This document shows, piece by piece, positions 23,701 through 37,003 of a stretch of 64,000 nucleotides of DNA; position 1 is the stretch's first letter, and every line of letters begins with the position of its first letter. The stretch is from Hermatobates lingyangjiaoensis. Lineage: Eukaryota; Arthropoda; Insecta; Hemiptera; Hermatobatidae. Position numbers and translations under genes: made by a program. The stretch spans positions 62,001 through 126,000 of the forward strand of contig JAPFBL010000360.1 in the NCBI GenBank assembly GCA_026182355.1. Reading direction: 5' to 3'. The notes under the pieces are model-generated. The model worked only from the letters and a program-made list of their open reading frames with translations. It searched no databases and had not been told where the DNA came from.

Positions 23701-26700
23701 TACAAATTCAAATTGTGTTGACGCCTTGTGAATTTATAAAGAACTTATCTCATAGCAAAAGGGAAAAATAAAAACAGAAATCTTATGTGTCATTTTGCAA
23801 ACTTAAACAAATTTTAGAAGCTTTTCAAACAATTTTAAATTAAATATAGGTGATTTAAATAGTGAATTGAACAGAAAAAAGATTCCGATAGATTTGAGAA
23901 AACATTATAAGCTTGATAGCTTTCAATTTTATTTAAAAAAAAAAAAGAAAAACTATCATTAAAAAAAATTTCCTTTGTTGAAAATCAAAATGAAATTTAA
24001 ACGTCGAGTCTCACTTTTTTTTCTTTTTTTTTGGATCATATTCGGTTTTTGATCATAAACTTAGGAACAAGTTTAACGTATGACAGCTGGTTCAATTTTG
24101 GTAGAACCAGTGTTTTTAAACACAATAAAGTTACCGCCTAAATTTCATACAATTCATAATGAAAATTAAGAATTTTTTTTTTTATCTAAAAGTTAGAGTA
24201 ATTTACTCTGTATTGATTTGATTTTTATTTTTTCCGATAAGTTATTATATGAGGTTTATTAATAGTAATATTGTTTTAAGTAATATTCGCTAAAGAAAAA
24301 TAAAGCTCCGAAAAGTTTGTTTTGTATGATTGCAAGTCTTATGTTGGCTCACTTGTAGATATGTATCGCTTAAAATTATGTATTTTATTATAAAAAAAAA
24401 GAATGTTTTATTATGTTGCTATTGTGTAAATACTCTTTTTTCTGTTTTGCTAATTATTTGTATTAGTTTGAAAAACTATTATGACTTTAAATGAGTACAG
24501 TTATTTACTATTGATAACAAATAATTGGCATGGTTCATGTTTATAGATATCATGCTTCTTTATTGCAACATTACAGAATATGATCTGTCAAAACATTCCG
24601 TCGTGTGATATTGTAATAAATAAACCCCACTGTGATTTTATACATCATTCTCGTTTTCTTAGTGATATCTTAAATAGAATTTGTAAGTTACCATTGTGAT
24701 ACCTTAGACAATGTAAACTAGTGATTAAAAGAAAAAAAATCAAGATAAATTGTTTAGTTGCATTCAAATAAATTTCTGTTTTAATATCAGATTTTGTTTT
24801 TATGGACCAGACAGAATCATCTTCTGAAGGAGGTGTCACCGCCTTCCTCTCCTTTACAGTTCAGAAATAAAATAACTGAAATAAGTTATTTAATATGTCA
24901 GAAAGAATCATCAATCCAAAGGAAGTCATTTGTAAGTTACTTGTGAAGTCACGAACTATACTTATTATTTCCAGAATTATTGCATCAGTGCGAAGTAACA
25001 TATTCTCTGAAACGACATTCCAGAATATCTTCAATATTACACTCAAACTAAGATACTAATGAATACGCAAGCATGGATGAAAGTAAAATAGTTTGTTTTT
25101 GTTTTAAAATTATAATCAACTTTTTTTAACAGGTCAAACTAAAGGTAATATAATAAAAAAAAAAGTTGAATAATATAATAAAAAAAGGAGTTTTACAGAT
25201 ATTATAAACTTTTAATTAATTTCATTTGGAAAGTTAAAGTTTATCGATTGAAAAAACATTAGGATGATTTTAATTTATTCTACGATAGGTAGAGGAGTTC
25301 CTCAAAGAGTTTAGGGCAAGTAATTTCCAACCTCTAATCTCCGACAAGGCTGTGTTTCAGTTTAAGACATATTTGCAATTTTCAGCTCACAAAGATATAT
25401 GGAAAAAAATGGATGCAATGCTTGGTAGGAATAATTTCTCCCACTTTTGAGTAGGAATCGCACATCAAGGGACCAAAATTCAGTTACTAATTTCTCATCA
25501 AAAATATATCCCAAAATATTTGTTTGAGATATATTTTTAGCTTTTAGCTACGGTAATATATTTATACTAATATATAATTATACCAATATGGTTTTAGCTC
25601 TAGGAATTCGTCTTGACAGTGGACTTCCTATTATTTGGCTCTTATTATACTCAATCATAACTAATTACATTATTATAGCCACGTATAAACAAAACAAAAA
25701 AAAATCAGTATGTTGTCAACAAAATTGACTTGTGTTTACTTATAATAAAGTTGGGTGTAGGCCACTACAGTTTTTTTAACAGTAGTAATTCTTCCTTACC
25801 AAATTCATTTGCGTGCAAATATAAGTTTTATTGGCGTAGTGAGAATATTCTGTGTATCCCTCAATATTGTTATAATTAGTCGTTTCAGAAAAATATTGCA
25901 TTGTCCCTGATGATTTTGTTCCTGATGATCCAAAGTTTGAAGCTAATATTACTAAACTTTACTTCTTTTCAAATAACCAGACGTATATTTGCAATTATAA
26001 GTGTGAGTATATAATAGAACGATAGATAACAGGGCTATTAACTTTCTTAATCTGACTTACTTGTTCATTTTGTTTAATTTTGTGATAATATTCAGTTAGA
26101 ATTTAACAGTTACAAAAAAATTTTTTTTAATTGATTTATTGGGAACAACTAACGAATCATTATTAAATTCTCAAAAGTCAAGATTTTTAAAATGCTTTTA
26201 CATATTAATTTTATAATGAAAAACTTTGCAGTTTAAAAATTACAAATGTAAATGTTTATTTGTATTGATGTAAAATAACTTTTTATTTTTTTTTTTTTTT
26301 TTTGGTTTCTTCAAATGTAATCAAGTCGACCTGTGTGTAACCTAAGTATCAATGAATTACTTCTTAATGATGTAAGATCAAACCAATGACGATTACATAA
26401 AAGCCATCAAATTATCTCAAACGCAAAGTAAAAGCAGTGAATCGCAATTGCAATCAGTAATGATAATTAGTGTGATTATGGTATTATTATAAAGACCTCG
26501 TTACATGACTGACTACAAATTTATAACTCGGCATAACTGATTACTTTTATCATACTCTCAATATGATGTAAATTTACTCAAATGTAAATCTGATTAAATT
26601 AAACTATACCTAAAAGAATAACAATTGAAACTATAGAAAAAATAAAAAAATCTAAAGAACAAAAGGTAAAGGCAAAGGTGTGTCCATGAAATTCGGGGAC

Positions 26701-27880
26701 AAAGATGCTTCAGATTACTGGTAATAAAGATCTGTTCTCTAACTTCTAAGAACTAGTTTTAACCGTAAGACGAGATGTTGGAGACTGATGGTGCATGCTT
26801 ATATCAATTTTTAAACTGCTAAATCCAGATGCAAATTGAGAAATGTTCCAATGCTTTGAAGAAATAAAATGCTAATTCCTGAACTGTTATTCTTCAAACA
26901 AAACTGCCATATAAGACCTGCTAATGATAGGTCTCCAATCACAAATCCAGTATTTTAGGTGAGTGTAGACCACACAACATTTTCTTTTAATCATATGGTA
27001 AAAGAAATAATAAATCGAAGAAAAATAAAGAATATTAATAACATAAATAATAATTTGTCTTTATTAAGTAATTTCAAATCATCAAAATCAATACTATCAA
27101 AGAATCGAGCAAGGTATTTACGTTTTACGAACATATTTTTTGAGGTAAATATGTTCACAATTAAGGTGGTCAAATCTGTGTAGAAGGAAAAATTACCTGG
27201 TGAATTAAGGAGGATCATTCCTTGTCGAATATTAGCCAATCAAGAATGTGTGCTCATTCTAGAGGGATTTTTACGTCACAGCTGATTCACGAAAAGATAG
27301 GAGAAGTTATGATGCCAAATCTATGGAGGTAGGCTCTGATACCACCATGAGTAGAAAGCGCTTAAAGTCTTAGGTTCTGAGGAAGCATGAGTGCTGATCT
27401 TGATTGCTGTGTGTACTGTTTGGCTATAAATAAAATAATGTTTTATAAATAACAAATAAAATAACATTTTAGAAACACAGGAATCCTGGAGCAAAACTAA
27501 AACAACAGAAAATTGATAAAAACTGTCAGGTGAATGATGTCCGGGGTCCTCATTAAAAGCTTAGTTCCATTTTCAGTTATTTCAACTTATAAGCTGTTAA
27601 AATGTGGCGTTATGGGTTGGTTTGGGACCTCTTATTGGCTATTTGAGGTTACCTTAATAGCGAACGGGTTGTGCAGGGAATTCAGCTACCCACCACCTGC
27701 AGACCACCTGGTAGACACTCAAGCCCCAGGGCCCCCTGACTAACTTACAGAGTAAATACCTACGAGAATTAAAAAAAAGATAAAAAAAATGAAACATAAT
27801 AAAAAATGAAGTTTCTAAATTGAAACTTCTGATAAAAGATTTACTATAATTACACATATAGCTCATACTAGAAGCAAGAA
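20706..27880. other. Gene-poor AT-rich region
   Basis: No exon chain or named element could be supported over about 7 kb. The longest ATG ORF (20999-21247, 82 codons) has coding-like composition but no known motif. Overlapping ORFs at 22273-22700 sit in a more GC-rich patch that could be an old LINE fragment. A GC-rich patch at 27660-27745 may also be transposon-derived. Confidence 0.4.
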
Positions 27881-28255
27881 ATACAGAATAACAAAAAGAA
27901 AGTAGTTAAACCCATTTATAGACCTCAAATAATTGTTTACCCTATAACATAAGAATTAGTGTGAGAGTAGAATGAAAAAACATGTGTAAGAATAGATTAA
28001 ATATTGGGAAATATTATTCAATATTATTCTCAAATATCATAAAACATCTACTTATTCAAAAGCTACAACTTACTTTACCCAATAGGATTAAAGTAAATAC
28101 TAATCGAACCATACCTCTTTATATAATTCAAAAGCATTTCTACCCACAATACATATAAGAACATGAAAGACGAGTATAGAAGTAGTTACGTAAACGTTGA
28201 CCAATAGATTATAAAACATATACATATTCAACAACTAAGTTGAATAAAATAAGTA

Positions 28256-28908
28256 CAGTGGAACCTTTACATACGAGCTACTCTACTTACGATAAACTCT
28301 AGATACGAGAGGTCTTTCGAGCAAAAATCTTGCTCTACATACGAGAGAAAATCCAAGTTACGAGAATTTCCATATGTTCCCAGGGCGGTACGACACGCAC
28401 ATTGAATTCTGCTTGGAAGAAATTGTGGCCTGGAAGAAATTATTATTCCATCACTGAAAGAGACTTTGAGAGGTTCGACCCCGAACCTGGGCCCGAGGTG
28501 GTCCTCGACGATATTATTTCCCTCAGAAAATCCATGGGGCTGGAGGTAGATGAGGGGGATATCATCGAGCTTGTGCAGGAGAACGCTGAGGAACTGACAA
28601 CAGAGGAGTTGAAGGAACTACAGGCAATGCAACAGATGGAGGTGTTGCAAGAGATCAGCAGCGAGGAGGAGGATTTATTTATCTTATTACTGTATTTTAA
28701 TGTTCAGTCACTATTTGAATTTGTTTTTAGTAATCAGGAAGATGTGTTCGTAGTTATTTAGGGTTAACTTGAATGATTTTGGGAGGTCGGGAACAAATTA
28801 ATTGGTTTTCAGTTATTTCTTATGGGAAAAATTCACTCTAGATACGAGAAATTCTAGATATGAGCACGATCGGGGAACGAATTAATCTCGTATGTAGAGG
28901 TTCCACTG
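28256..28908 (+). mobile_element. Tigger/pogo deletion derivative
   Basis: Terminal inverted repeats begin CAGTGGAACCTTTACATACG (left) and, on the other strand, CAGTGGAACCTCTACATACG (right). TA dinucleotides flank both ends (28254-28255, 28909-28910), as expected for a Tc1/mariner-superfamily insertion. Length is 653 bp. It retains only the 3' end of a transposase gene and interrupts the roughly 165-bp satellite. Confidence 0.93.
28384..28680 (+). pseudogene. C-terminal remnant of Tigger transposase
   Basis: The translation contains NSAWKKLWPG, a PEPGPEVVLDDIISLRKSMG segment and an acidic LTTEELKELQ tail. These are typical of the C-terminus of Tigger/jerky-type DDE transposases. The N-terminal HTH and the DDE triad are missing, so the remnant is non-functional. 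The open frame runs on into the element's 3' end. Confidence 0.85.
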
Positions 28909-30152
28909 TATATAATTATACCTTTTTATATACCTCAAAGGCGTGTCTACCCTCAACTATATGAGATTTATGGGAAAGTAGAATAGAAATAGACGTTTAA
29001 ATATAGACTGAGTGATTATAAAACACAATCCTATTCAACAAGTATAAGTCACCTGACACTAAAATTAAAATAAGAATTTAATTTTACCTGATCAAACACC
29101 ACAAAACCGTTCTACCCCTAAAATAATATATGTTGCATAGGAGAGTTGAATAGCAATAGTTACGTAAATATAAAATTAAAGATAATAAAACAGCTATCAT
29201 TTTCTATAACTCTAAGGTACGAGTATATCATAAAATATAAGAATGTAATCATACCTCTTCATAATCTTCAAAAGGGTTTACATTCCAATTCCTTTTCAGT
29301 TAGTTGGTAAAGTTGAATAGAAACTGCTATAAAATATACAACATTAGACCATAAAAGGTCATTATATTCAAACGTTAGAAGTTACCTAATACAATAACAT
29401 TAAAGTAAGAATGTAAGTATACATCTTCATGCACCTCAAAAGGAATTCAACCCGTAAAACATTTAAATGACATAAAAATGTAGATTAGAAATACTTATGT
29501 AAAAACAAATTTAAATGTAATACAACAACCATAATTGACCAGAAACATCAGAATCAAGAATAAGAATGTAATCAAAAGCTCTTCATGCACATCAAATATG
29601 TTTCTATCCCCAAATCATGTAGGTTTCATGAAACTACTGGACTCTAGTTTACAAACAACTATGTAACTATAGATTTATGAGATAAAACACATATTCCATT
29701 CAACGTATATAAGGTGCCCCATAAATATAATGAAAAAAATAGTGACCACATATCTTAAAGGGTTTTTAGGCCCATAACATACGAGTTACACGAGAGAGTT
29801 GATAGAAAGGATAAAAACATCTCTTATACCTTTGAGCATTTCAGATACATGAACAATAGTCTTGAAATACCTCAAAGAAGTTATAGTTCCGATAATAAAG
29901 GTCTCATTACTAGTCTGCATTGAAGGTGCACTCCTTTGCTACAAATATTAAGTGATTTCAATAGCAGCCCATATTTGTAGCCTTTGTCAGGTTTTAGGGT
30001 AGTGGTTCTGAAACTGTTCTGCAGTCGGGAAGCTCTTAAGCCTCATAATAGCTGAAGGCACACTGTATACAAATCATCGAGAAAATGTAAAAAAATAAGT
30101 CAAATGCTAAACGGAAAAAATAATTTTAAAAAATACAGAAAATAAAACTTAC

Positions 30153-30211
30153 CATCAGCCTGCTTATTCTTGAGGTCAGAGAAATATAAACTTGACGAGC
30201 CTCGGCGTCTT
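30153..30211 (-). CDS. Putative internal exon, unknown gene
   Basis: On the minus strand, an AAAG acceptor at 30212-30213 and a GTAAGT donor frame 59 bases. They encode DAEARQVYISLTSRISRLM after two bases of a split codon. The phase fits the 28-nt exon at 30818-30845. I do not recognise the protein. Confidence 0.33.
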
Positions 30212-30817
30212 CTTTAATTTTTGGTACTGTTTGATAGGGACAGGGGGGATTTTGGATTTCTTCTTCAATTCATTGAAGAATGAAGTTATGTCTAGCCTGT
30301 TTTTGACTTAGGAATAATGTTGTCAACTATAGAATTTATGCTCAGCGTGGTGAACAAATGTCATGTCTCCATTGGTAAAACTAATCGCTGCGTTTATGAC
30401 CTGTTTGCAGTGAGTAGCTGTTCTTTAGAAGAAAATCGGTGATACTCATCACTCATAATAATAATAATGCGTTCACAAAAGGAGATATAATGAGTGAGTG
30501 AGGAATGTCGACAACTATTTTTATACCTGTGTACATTACATTATTCTGAATCACTCAGGGACAGATATCTTATATCTGTTTTAGAGCCATAACAGATCAC
30601 GATTCACGGTCTGGGAAAACCAGCAGAAGTCTGAGAGTTTCGATCAAAGTATGAGTGTGAACTTTCAAACCCGCTATATTCTTATGAATATAAACATCAT
30701 TTACGACATAATGAAAACCCGACCAACGGTTTGTACTATAATAACTATAGCATGTAAGCTAAACATGTAAACTTACAATAGTTACATGCAATAAACACAT
30801 AAACATGCCCCACTTAC

Positions 30818-30845
30818 CTGTGTACAGGTATCCTTTCGTCTGTAC
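30818..30845 (-). CDS. Putative 28-nt microexon, unknown gene
   Basis: On the minus strand, a strong acceptor (TTTACTTTTGCAG) and a strong donor (GTAAGT) lie 28 bases apart. Joined to the exon at 33323-33427 it would encode VQTKGYLYT and one further base. The support is splice-site strength and phase only. Confidence 0.33.
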
Positions 30846-31022
30846 CTGCAAAAGTAAACACATGTTAATACTAACTCAATGGTAATGCTAACTAATGTGA
30901 ACTGTTTGGCTGTGACTAGCTATAGTCACAATAACTCTATTATTTTCTTATGACAGTATCCAAATTGTCAATCAATGCCATAACGAGGGTATGCAGCTTC
31001 TGTGACAATTGTATACCTTATG

Positions 31023-31039
31023 CCCCCCCCCCCCCCCCC
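31023..31039. repeat. Poly-C run of 17
   Basis: An uninterrupted C homopolymer, unusual in such AT-rich DNA and prone to assembly error. Confidence 0.95.
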
Positions 31040-32172
31040 ACTATGTAACCCAATAATGGCAAAAAAATATATATATTTAATAATTTGATTTTACAAAATG
31101 CAATATATTACATACTACCTACTTCATCAAAATGAGTTGGTGGTATATACAAAAATGTACTTGTCAAGTTATTTATATGAATAAACAATTTAAATAAGAA
31201 CCAATATTTATTCATATTCAATAAAATAAATTAAGAGATATATAACATAGGTATATATTAAAATAATCTAATTAAAACATAAATCAGTTAAGCATACTTT
31301 ATAAAAGTATTTTCTTTGTTTTTTTTTTAATCTTCAAACTTACTTATTTTATCATAATAGTTTTATTCTTTGGCACATCTCTTTCAATGGTATTTGTTAA
31401 TCGCTCTTGTTCAAGAGAAAAGCAAAAGTATAATTAATCGTCATCTGACACTTTTTGATGTAAGGTTGTTTTTTCGTATCATTCATATCAATGAGGATTA
31501 CGAAAATGAAAGACAGTCAGTGACTGTCGCTGTTGATTCAATCAACTGTATTGTACAGTGACAATCACTCTAGAGTAGAAGGGTAAAAAAAATAAACCGG
31601 CATGTATCCTTTGTTTTGCGTTCCCAAACCGAAACAACACTCTTGCGGAACCTCTTTTTCAGCACCCCCATTTTGGCACTGACGTCAATGTCTAAAATGT
31701 ACCACGAAGTCTTTTTTGTTATATGAATAAGCTAACATACACTGGAACACTTACTAACTAACTTACTAACTTACTTACTATAAAGAAAAATGCACCAAAC
31801 CATGGGTGGAGGGAGGGGGGGCAAATAGAACTAAACCTCTTCTCACACACTTCTTCAAAACAATTGTATTGATATTATAGCCTCTATCTAAGGCATTTAT
31901 AAAAACAAAAATTTTACAGCGTTTCTATCAAATTTCTTTTTTAAAATAAAAATATTATTATTATTATTTAAAACAAATTAAATATTTATATATCTACGAT
32001 TTTAAATGATTCATTTCTCCATGTCAGCCACCACTGATTTATTTTCGCGGACTACAAGCATTTAAGCTTGAGCCCTTAAGTCAACTTCTACTCCTGGTTA
32101 GCAATCACTGTACTGAACTTTATTATTAAACAGAATTGTTAGTGGTTTACACTCAAATATATAAACCACTTA

Positions 32173-32275
32173 TATAAAAAGATTTCACATAAACACGTGA
32201 AACAACAATCAATGATCAAACCACAGTCTTGTTTTCCCATTTCTTATTGTGGTTTGATCATTCACTTATATGTTT
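32173..32275. repeat. Collapsed inverted Penelope terminus
   Basis: A tail with GATTTCACATAAACACGTG (minus sense) leads to TGATCAAACCACA (32213-32225). It is followed at once by GTCTTGTTTTCCCATTTCTTA and the complementary TGTGGTTTGATCA (32248-32260). This is the 11.8-kb inverted structure with its ribozyme-bearing centre deleted. Confidence 0.8.
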
Positions 32276-32534
32276 ATATAAGCTTTCAATTTCCCTTTCC
32301 CTTTTTTTGTTTCTAAGTTAATTAAATCAATCTTAGGTCTTTCTAAAGTCAGTGCAGTGCAGAGGTAAAGAAATTTTTATTGTTCATTCCTAACACTAAA
32401 GTATACTTATTAATACTTCTATTAATAAAGGGCACTATCAAATGGTTTAAAATATTTCTTTGACATTTGTATAAGCTATTGATAATCGTTTAACTTGTAT
32501 CTTACTATAAGTAAAGTATAGTGATAGTGAAAAA

Positions 32535-32690
32535 AGTTGATCTCGAGATTTTGACGGCATTAAATGTTTTGAGGTCCCAGAAGTCGTTTTATGAAGTTTT
32601 TTCGATGATGCCTATGAGTGTGTGGGTGGGTGAGTGAGTATGTATACAAAGTTTGTGGCCACGCTACGGTCCAGAATCAATTGAGATGAA
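32535..32690. repeat. Dispersed repeat, copy 1
   Basis: It shares TTTTGAGGTCCCAGAAGT, ATGAAGTTTTTTCGATGATG, TGGGTGGGTGAGT and ACACGCTAC-type words with 40140-40300. A more diverged copy lies at about 33830-33945. The class is unknown. Confidence 0.75.
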
Positions 32691-32699
32691 CCTTTATTT

Positions 32700-33316
32700 A
32701 AATTTATTTTATTAAACTAAATTTTATGAAAATAACATTTATTTTAAGTTTCATATCGTTGAACAAAAAGAATTAATTAACTCAACTGAAGTAAAAATGG
32801 AAATTAACTCATTTAATATTTAATTTTATTGTATATAATAGACATAATATTAGAAATATTATATACACAACTTAACTATATACACAAAGACTAGTGTTGT
32901 CATAAAATATCAAATGACATTATCTGTGAACAAAGAGAAATTGTTAAAAAATATTACTAGAGTATAATATTGAAGTGCATTTAAGGAATTGTTTCTGGAA
33001 TTTTAAATAGCGGACTGGTTGAGTAAAATAAATAAAAAAATTATTTTTTAAATTAAATTCTAAGCATAAAATGTTATTTTAGGTTTGCTTGATATCAGTG
33101 AATCAAAAAAGAAGTAATTAACTAAACTTTTAAGTAACTAAATTAATTAAGTAAGTTCATTGAATAGAAGTAAAAAAGAAAATCAACTCCCACTAAACTT
33201 TTAATTTATAGAATATGATAGACATTATATATCGTAAATCTTAACTATATACACAAAGGTTGGTATTGACATAAAACATAAAATGGCATTATCTAAAAAC
33301 AAAAAGAAATTGTTCA
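32700..33316. repeat. Diverged tandem duplication next to a putative exon
   Basis: Segments at about 32700-32952 and 33060-33316 align over most of their length, sharing blocks such as TTAACTATATACACAAAG and GACATTATCT...AAAGAAATTGTT. The second copy ends just before the donor of the putative exon at 33323. Confidence 0.6.
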
Positions 33317-33322
33317 GCTTAC

Positions 33323-33427
33323 CTTGGCATAAGCCACAGTGCATTTTCCACATTGCCTTGTTTCTTTGATGAAGAGCAATCGCAGACGGTTGAGCTTCAG
33401 AGAGTCCAAAAGTTCACTTCCGCAGTC
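33323..33427 (-). CDS. Putative 35-codon exon, unknown gene
   Basis: On the minus strand, TTCTAG acceptor and GTAAGC donor frame 105 bases open in only one frame. It encodes DCGSELLDSLKLNRLRLL and then FIKETRQCGKCTVAYAK. The CGKC pair and an earlier Cys suggest a small metal-binding or structural motif. The patch has clearly higher GC and coding-like codon use than its surroundings. I cannot name the protein. Further exons may be those at 30.8 and 30.2 kb. Confidence 0.45.
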
Positions 33428-33429
33428 CT

Positions 33430-36400
33430 AGAACAGAGGGGCTTATAAAAACTATTTATAAGGTTGGTTTTTGCTTCATTATAGGATCAAACGAATTTTT
33501 TAAACAGCAATTGTATAAAACAATCTATTGCGTTTAGGAGAACAAAGCATTTAAACTGGGAGCACAATTGAAATTTCCTTGCTAGTTAATTTAATTGAAA
33601 TTTTTCTTTTTTTTACACTGTTCAGTAATAACTTTATGATTACTGTTCAACAGTTTACAATAATAAAGCTGGAAATAATAGTTTTAATTTAAATTATTAA
33701 ATCTTTCTTTAAAATAACTTCCAGAAATAAGTTTTTTATGATTATTTTGTTATCACTAAATGATTTAACAACGATTTAGATAACAGTATTTTTGTTCACT
33801 GTAAGTAAAATGAAGTGATAATGAAAAAAATTTATTTTGAAATTTCGATCGATTTAAACGTCTTGATGTGCTTTACATCCGTTTCTAACATTGTTTCATG
33901 ACATCAAAGTATATGTGGGTGGGACTAATTATCTACAAGTTTTGATACAAAATTATGAAATTATAGATATAAATAATTCCTCATCAGAAGAACAACTGCA
34001 TAGGTTTTGCAATGTCGAATCATGATAAAGATATTTTATGGTAATATATACCAAAACAGTAACTAATGTTTCCTGTTATTATAACAAAATTGTGATGACA
34101 TCATCACAGTATTAAGTTCAATAAAAAGTAAATTTTATTTTTAATACTAGAAATGCAAAGAAAGTCAAATAATATTAACTTTAACTTTATATATAAAAAA
34201 GGAATCTGCTAAAATTAAAACAGCAATCGATTCAAAATTAAAAACAAATGAAAGTGTTATTTAATTTATTAAACATACTAACTTTGTAAATATATTAACA
34301 TAAAAAATGTGTGCATAATACATTTAACTGCCTTCCATGCACTACATAAAGAGGTAATATGCTATCCTTCCCTTAATCATTTCTATAATTAGTAACCACG
34401 TATATTTAGACGAGTAATTTTTGACTACTTAATATAAAGTATTGTACTATATAAATAATATCACTAAATGAATGATTATAAACAAAATTATTGTCATAAT
34501 TACTGAGAGTAAATATATTATCAAATTCATTAAAATCAATTTAATGATTGATTATTTTAATGTGGTTGCCTTCATTGTTCAGGTTACAAAGAGAATATAT
34601 AGAATATTATAAAATTAGGAAAAATATTGCAATTCATGATTGGTCCCCACTCCCAAAAGATTGGTTTTCAAACCTTCAAAATAAGTTGGAAAGCTAGAGA
34701 CCCCGCTTATAGAAGCAATACTAACAGTTCATAATTTAATTGATTTATTCTCATGTACCAAGATAATTTTACTGGTTCTGATGAAAATGAACATTTAAAA
34801 TAGATTGTGCATTATAAAATTGTTTAATAACATTATTAAAGAATGTTCAACACTATTACTTATGTCCATTCATATAATAAAAATAAAATATCTTTATAGT
34901 AAATATGAAATTCAGAATTAATTCGCAAAATGAATGAATAATTAATATTATCTCATTTTTAGGACTTAAGACATTTAAGTCGTAATATGCTTCTTATACG
35001 CAATACACAATGCTTAATACTGTATTATTTATGAAGTATAAATATGTACATCTTTAATAAGATATATATGAAAAACTTGTTTAATTAATTTAATGCTACT
35101 AAACTGTAAGAAGTACAACTTTTATAATTCATTTTAATAACTTAATGGTATTTGCTTCCTTAATCTTTAATTAAAGGAGTTGCATAAAATAAATTAAGCA
35201 AGAATATCTTAAGTTAAACATATTTCTAATTAAATTAGGTCTAATTTGTATGAGATGAATGTTTGTATTTGATTTCAAATATTCTCAGTAGCAAATACAT
35301 ACTGTTAATAACGTAGAGGTTTAATTATACTTCATAAATAATCCATAATAAGCATTTTAAATCTTTTCTAACATTATGTTTATTCCATAAGATTTTATTT
35401 TAACGAAATGTGTTAACCAAAAAGAATGCTAATTCGAAATATAACTCATCATATTCATTGAAAGCAATTATTAAGTATTTACCTAATTATTTTCATATGC
35501 CATTAATATTAAACTATTTAAGTACTTATTACACTGCACAAATAAATTGAAACGAAAATTGTACTTACTCTTTGAAGTTAATATTTTATAAAATATCAAG
35601 TTCAGTGAATAAATTCTAAATTATTAAAACTGTTTGAAGACGCTCCCGGCGCGTAACACTTAACTGGGGAATAATGGCCACAGTTTTGTTTTATTTATAA
35701 CTTTTTTACATTAAAAATAATTTTCATATAAAAGTTGAATTGTTTGGTTTTTTTAAAAAAATCTGATTTGGTCTATTTTCAACTGAAATGTAATTAAAAT
35801 GTTCAAGTATGGCAGGCAACATTTTAAATAAATGTAATCAAAGTTACTACAATATAATTAAATACAATGGTGCTACACATTTGCCTGAGAACCAAATATC
35901 AGACACTCTGGGACTAAATTTCTTTCAAAGAGCCAATTTAAAATGATTATTATTCATTTCAAATCATAAATTCAGTTACAGTAAAGGATGAGAAGCACTT
36001 ATTTGTTGATTATTATTGTTCTTTTTTAGATATTTTAATCTAATTCTGTACTACTTCTTCTCCAATTCTATTTAATTTTATGTCACTTTTTTGGCCTAAA
36101 TGTGTTTTTAGACATTTCTTTCTCCTCAACTACTAACTCTAGAGTCTTACAATTTTGCATTATCATGGAAGTGACAAAAGTAATAACTGAAATAAACCTC
36201 AGGTTTTTAAAAGAATTAGAGTTTTTTTTTAATTAATTGCAAAAATTATGACTTATGATTCAATCTGAAATCTTGTGAAGAAAATAGAAGTGATTTGACA
36301 GATCAAAATGAAATCGTACCTAACAATAGCACTTTTTTTTCAAAATTATATTAATAAGAACAGAAATTATGGTACATTTTATGCTTTCAGAAAATGTTTT

Positions 36401-37003
36401 TTGAAATCTAATGGAAAAGAATTTACCAAAAAATTGATCATATAAATCATAAAAAACTTTTTACGAAATTCCTATTACCGCAATGCTATAAAAACTGAAA
36501 AACTATCTTGGATCACCTTCTGTACTAGTCGAATTTGTTTACATTGACTTAAAAATATTTAAAATGAATCGAATGAAATATAATTATTATTTAGAGGTTT
36601 AATAAAAATATGTTGAATGTTTTAATATGTGTAGAGAAAACAATCCTAAATGTAAAAAATCAACTCCTATCAAACATTATCCTAATGACTACCATGGTAT
36701 GGAAGGTTATCAGACAATATTCCAATCAAACCATTAAACAAAACTTTATGTCAGGTATAATTTTTGGTATTTCTATGAACTCCACTGCCTTTGGGTTATA
36801 TTGAAGTAAGTGAAAAGTACTCTTTCGTTCTTTATTACGGAACGTATACTAATTTTAATGTACTTCTTCGGTAATTCGGTGAATTTGAGATATTTTCTTA
36901 CATGTTTCTGACAAAATAGACACATTTTGAAGTCTTAAAGGAATTACCTTTCTTAATTCATGAATGTAGAAGGAGATCAGTATATTTACAGTACTATTGT
37001 AAA
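33430..37003. other. AT-rich stretch, no supported gene
   Basis: Apart from the third diverged copy of the 32.5-kb dispersed repeat at about 33830-33945, I see no exon chain or element. A 64-codon ORF at 36610 has no known motif. Confidence 0.45.

Larger units (their letters stand above)
27890..29870. repeat. Diverged roughly 165-bp satellite array
   Basis: A recurring block (CCTCTTCATA...CTCAAAAGG...TTCTACCCC) appears near 27912, 28114, 28920, 29090, 29255, 29430, 29580 and 29750. Each is followed by GAGTTGAATAGAAATAGTTACGTAAATATA-type and ATTCAACA..TAAGTTACC-type sequence. Spacing is mostly 150-175 bases once the inserted Tigger element is removed. Copies are well diverged, so the array is old. 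Confidence 0.75.

Noticed and set aside
25900..25945. CTGATGA words followed by TTTGAA
   Set aside because: No helix II pairing and no GAAA in place.
29935..30000. Hammerhead-like word on the minus strand (CTGACAA...GAAA)
   Set aside because: The core is altered and helix II is not convincing.
30000..32115. A large hAT element with ends AGTGGTTCTGAAAC and GGTTAGCAATCACTG
   Set aside because: The ends match poorly and no target duplication is present.
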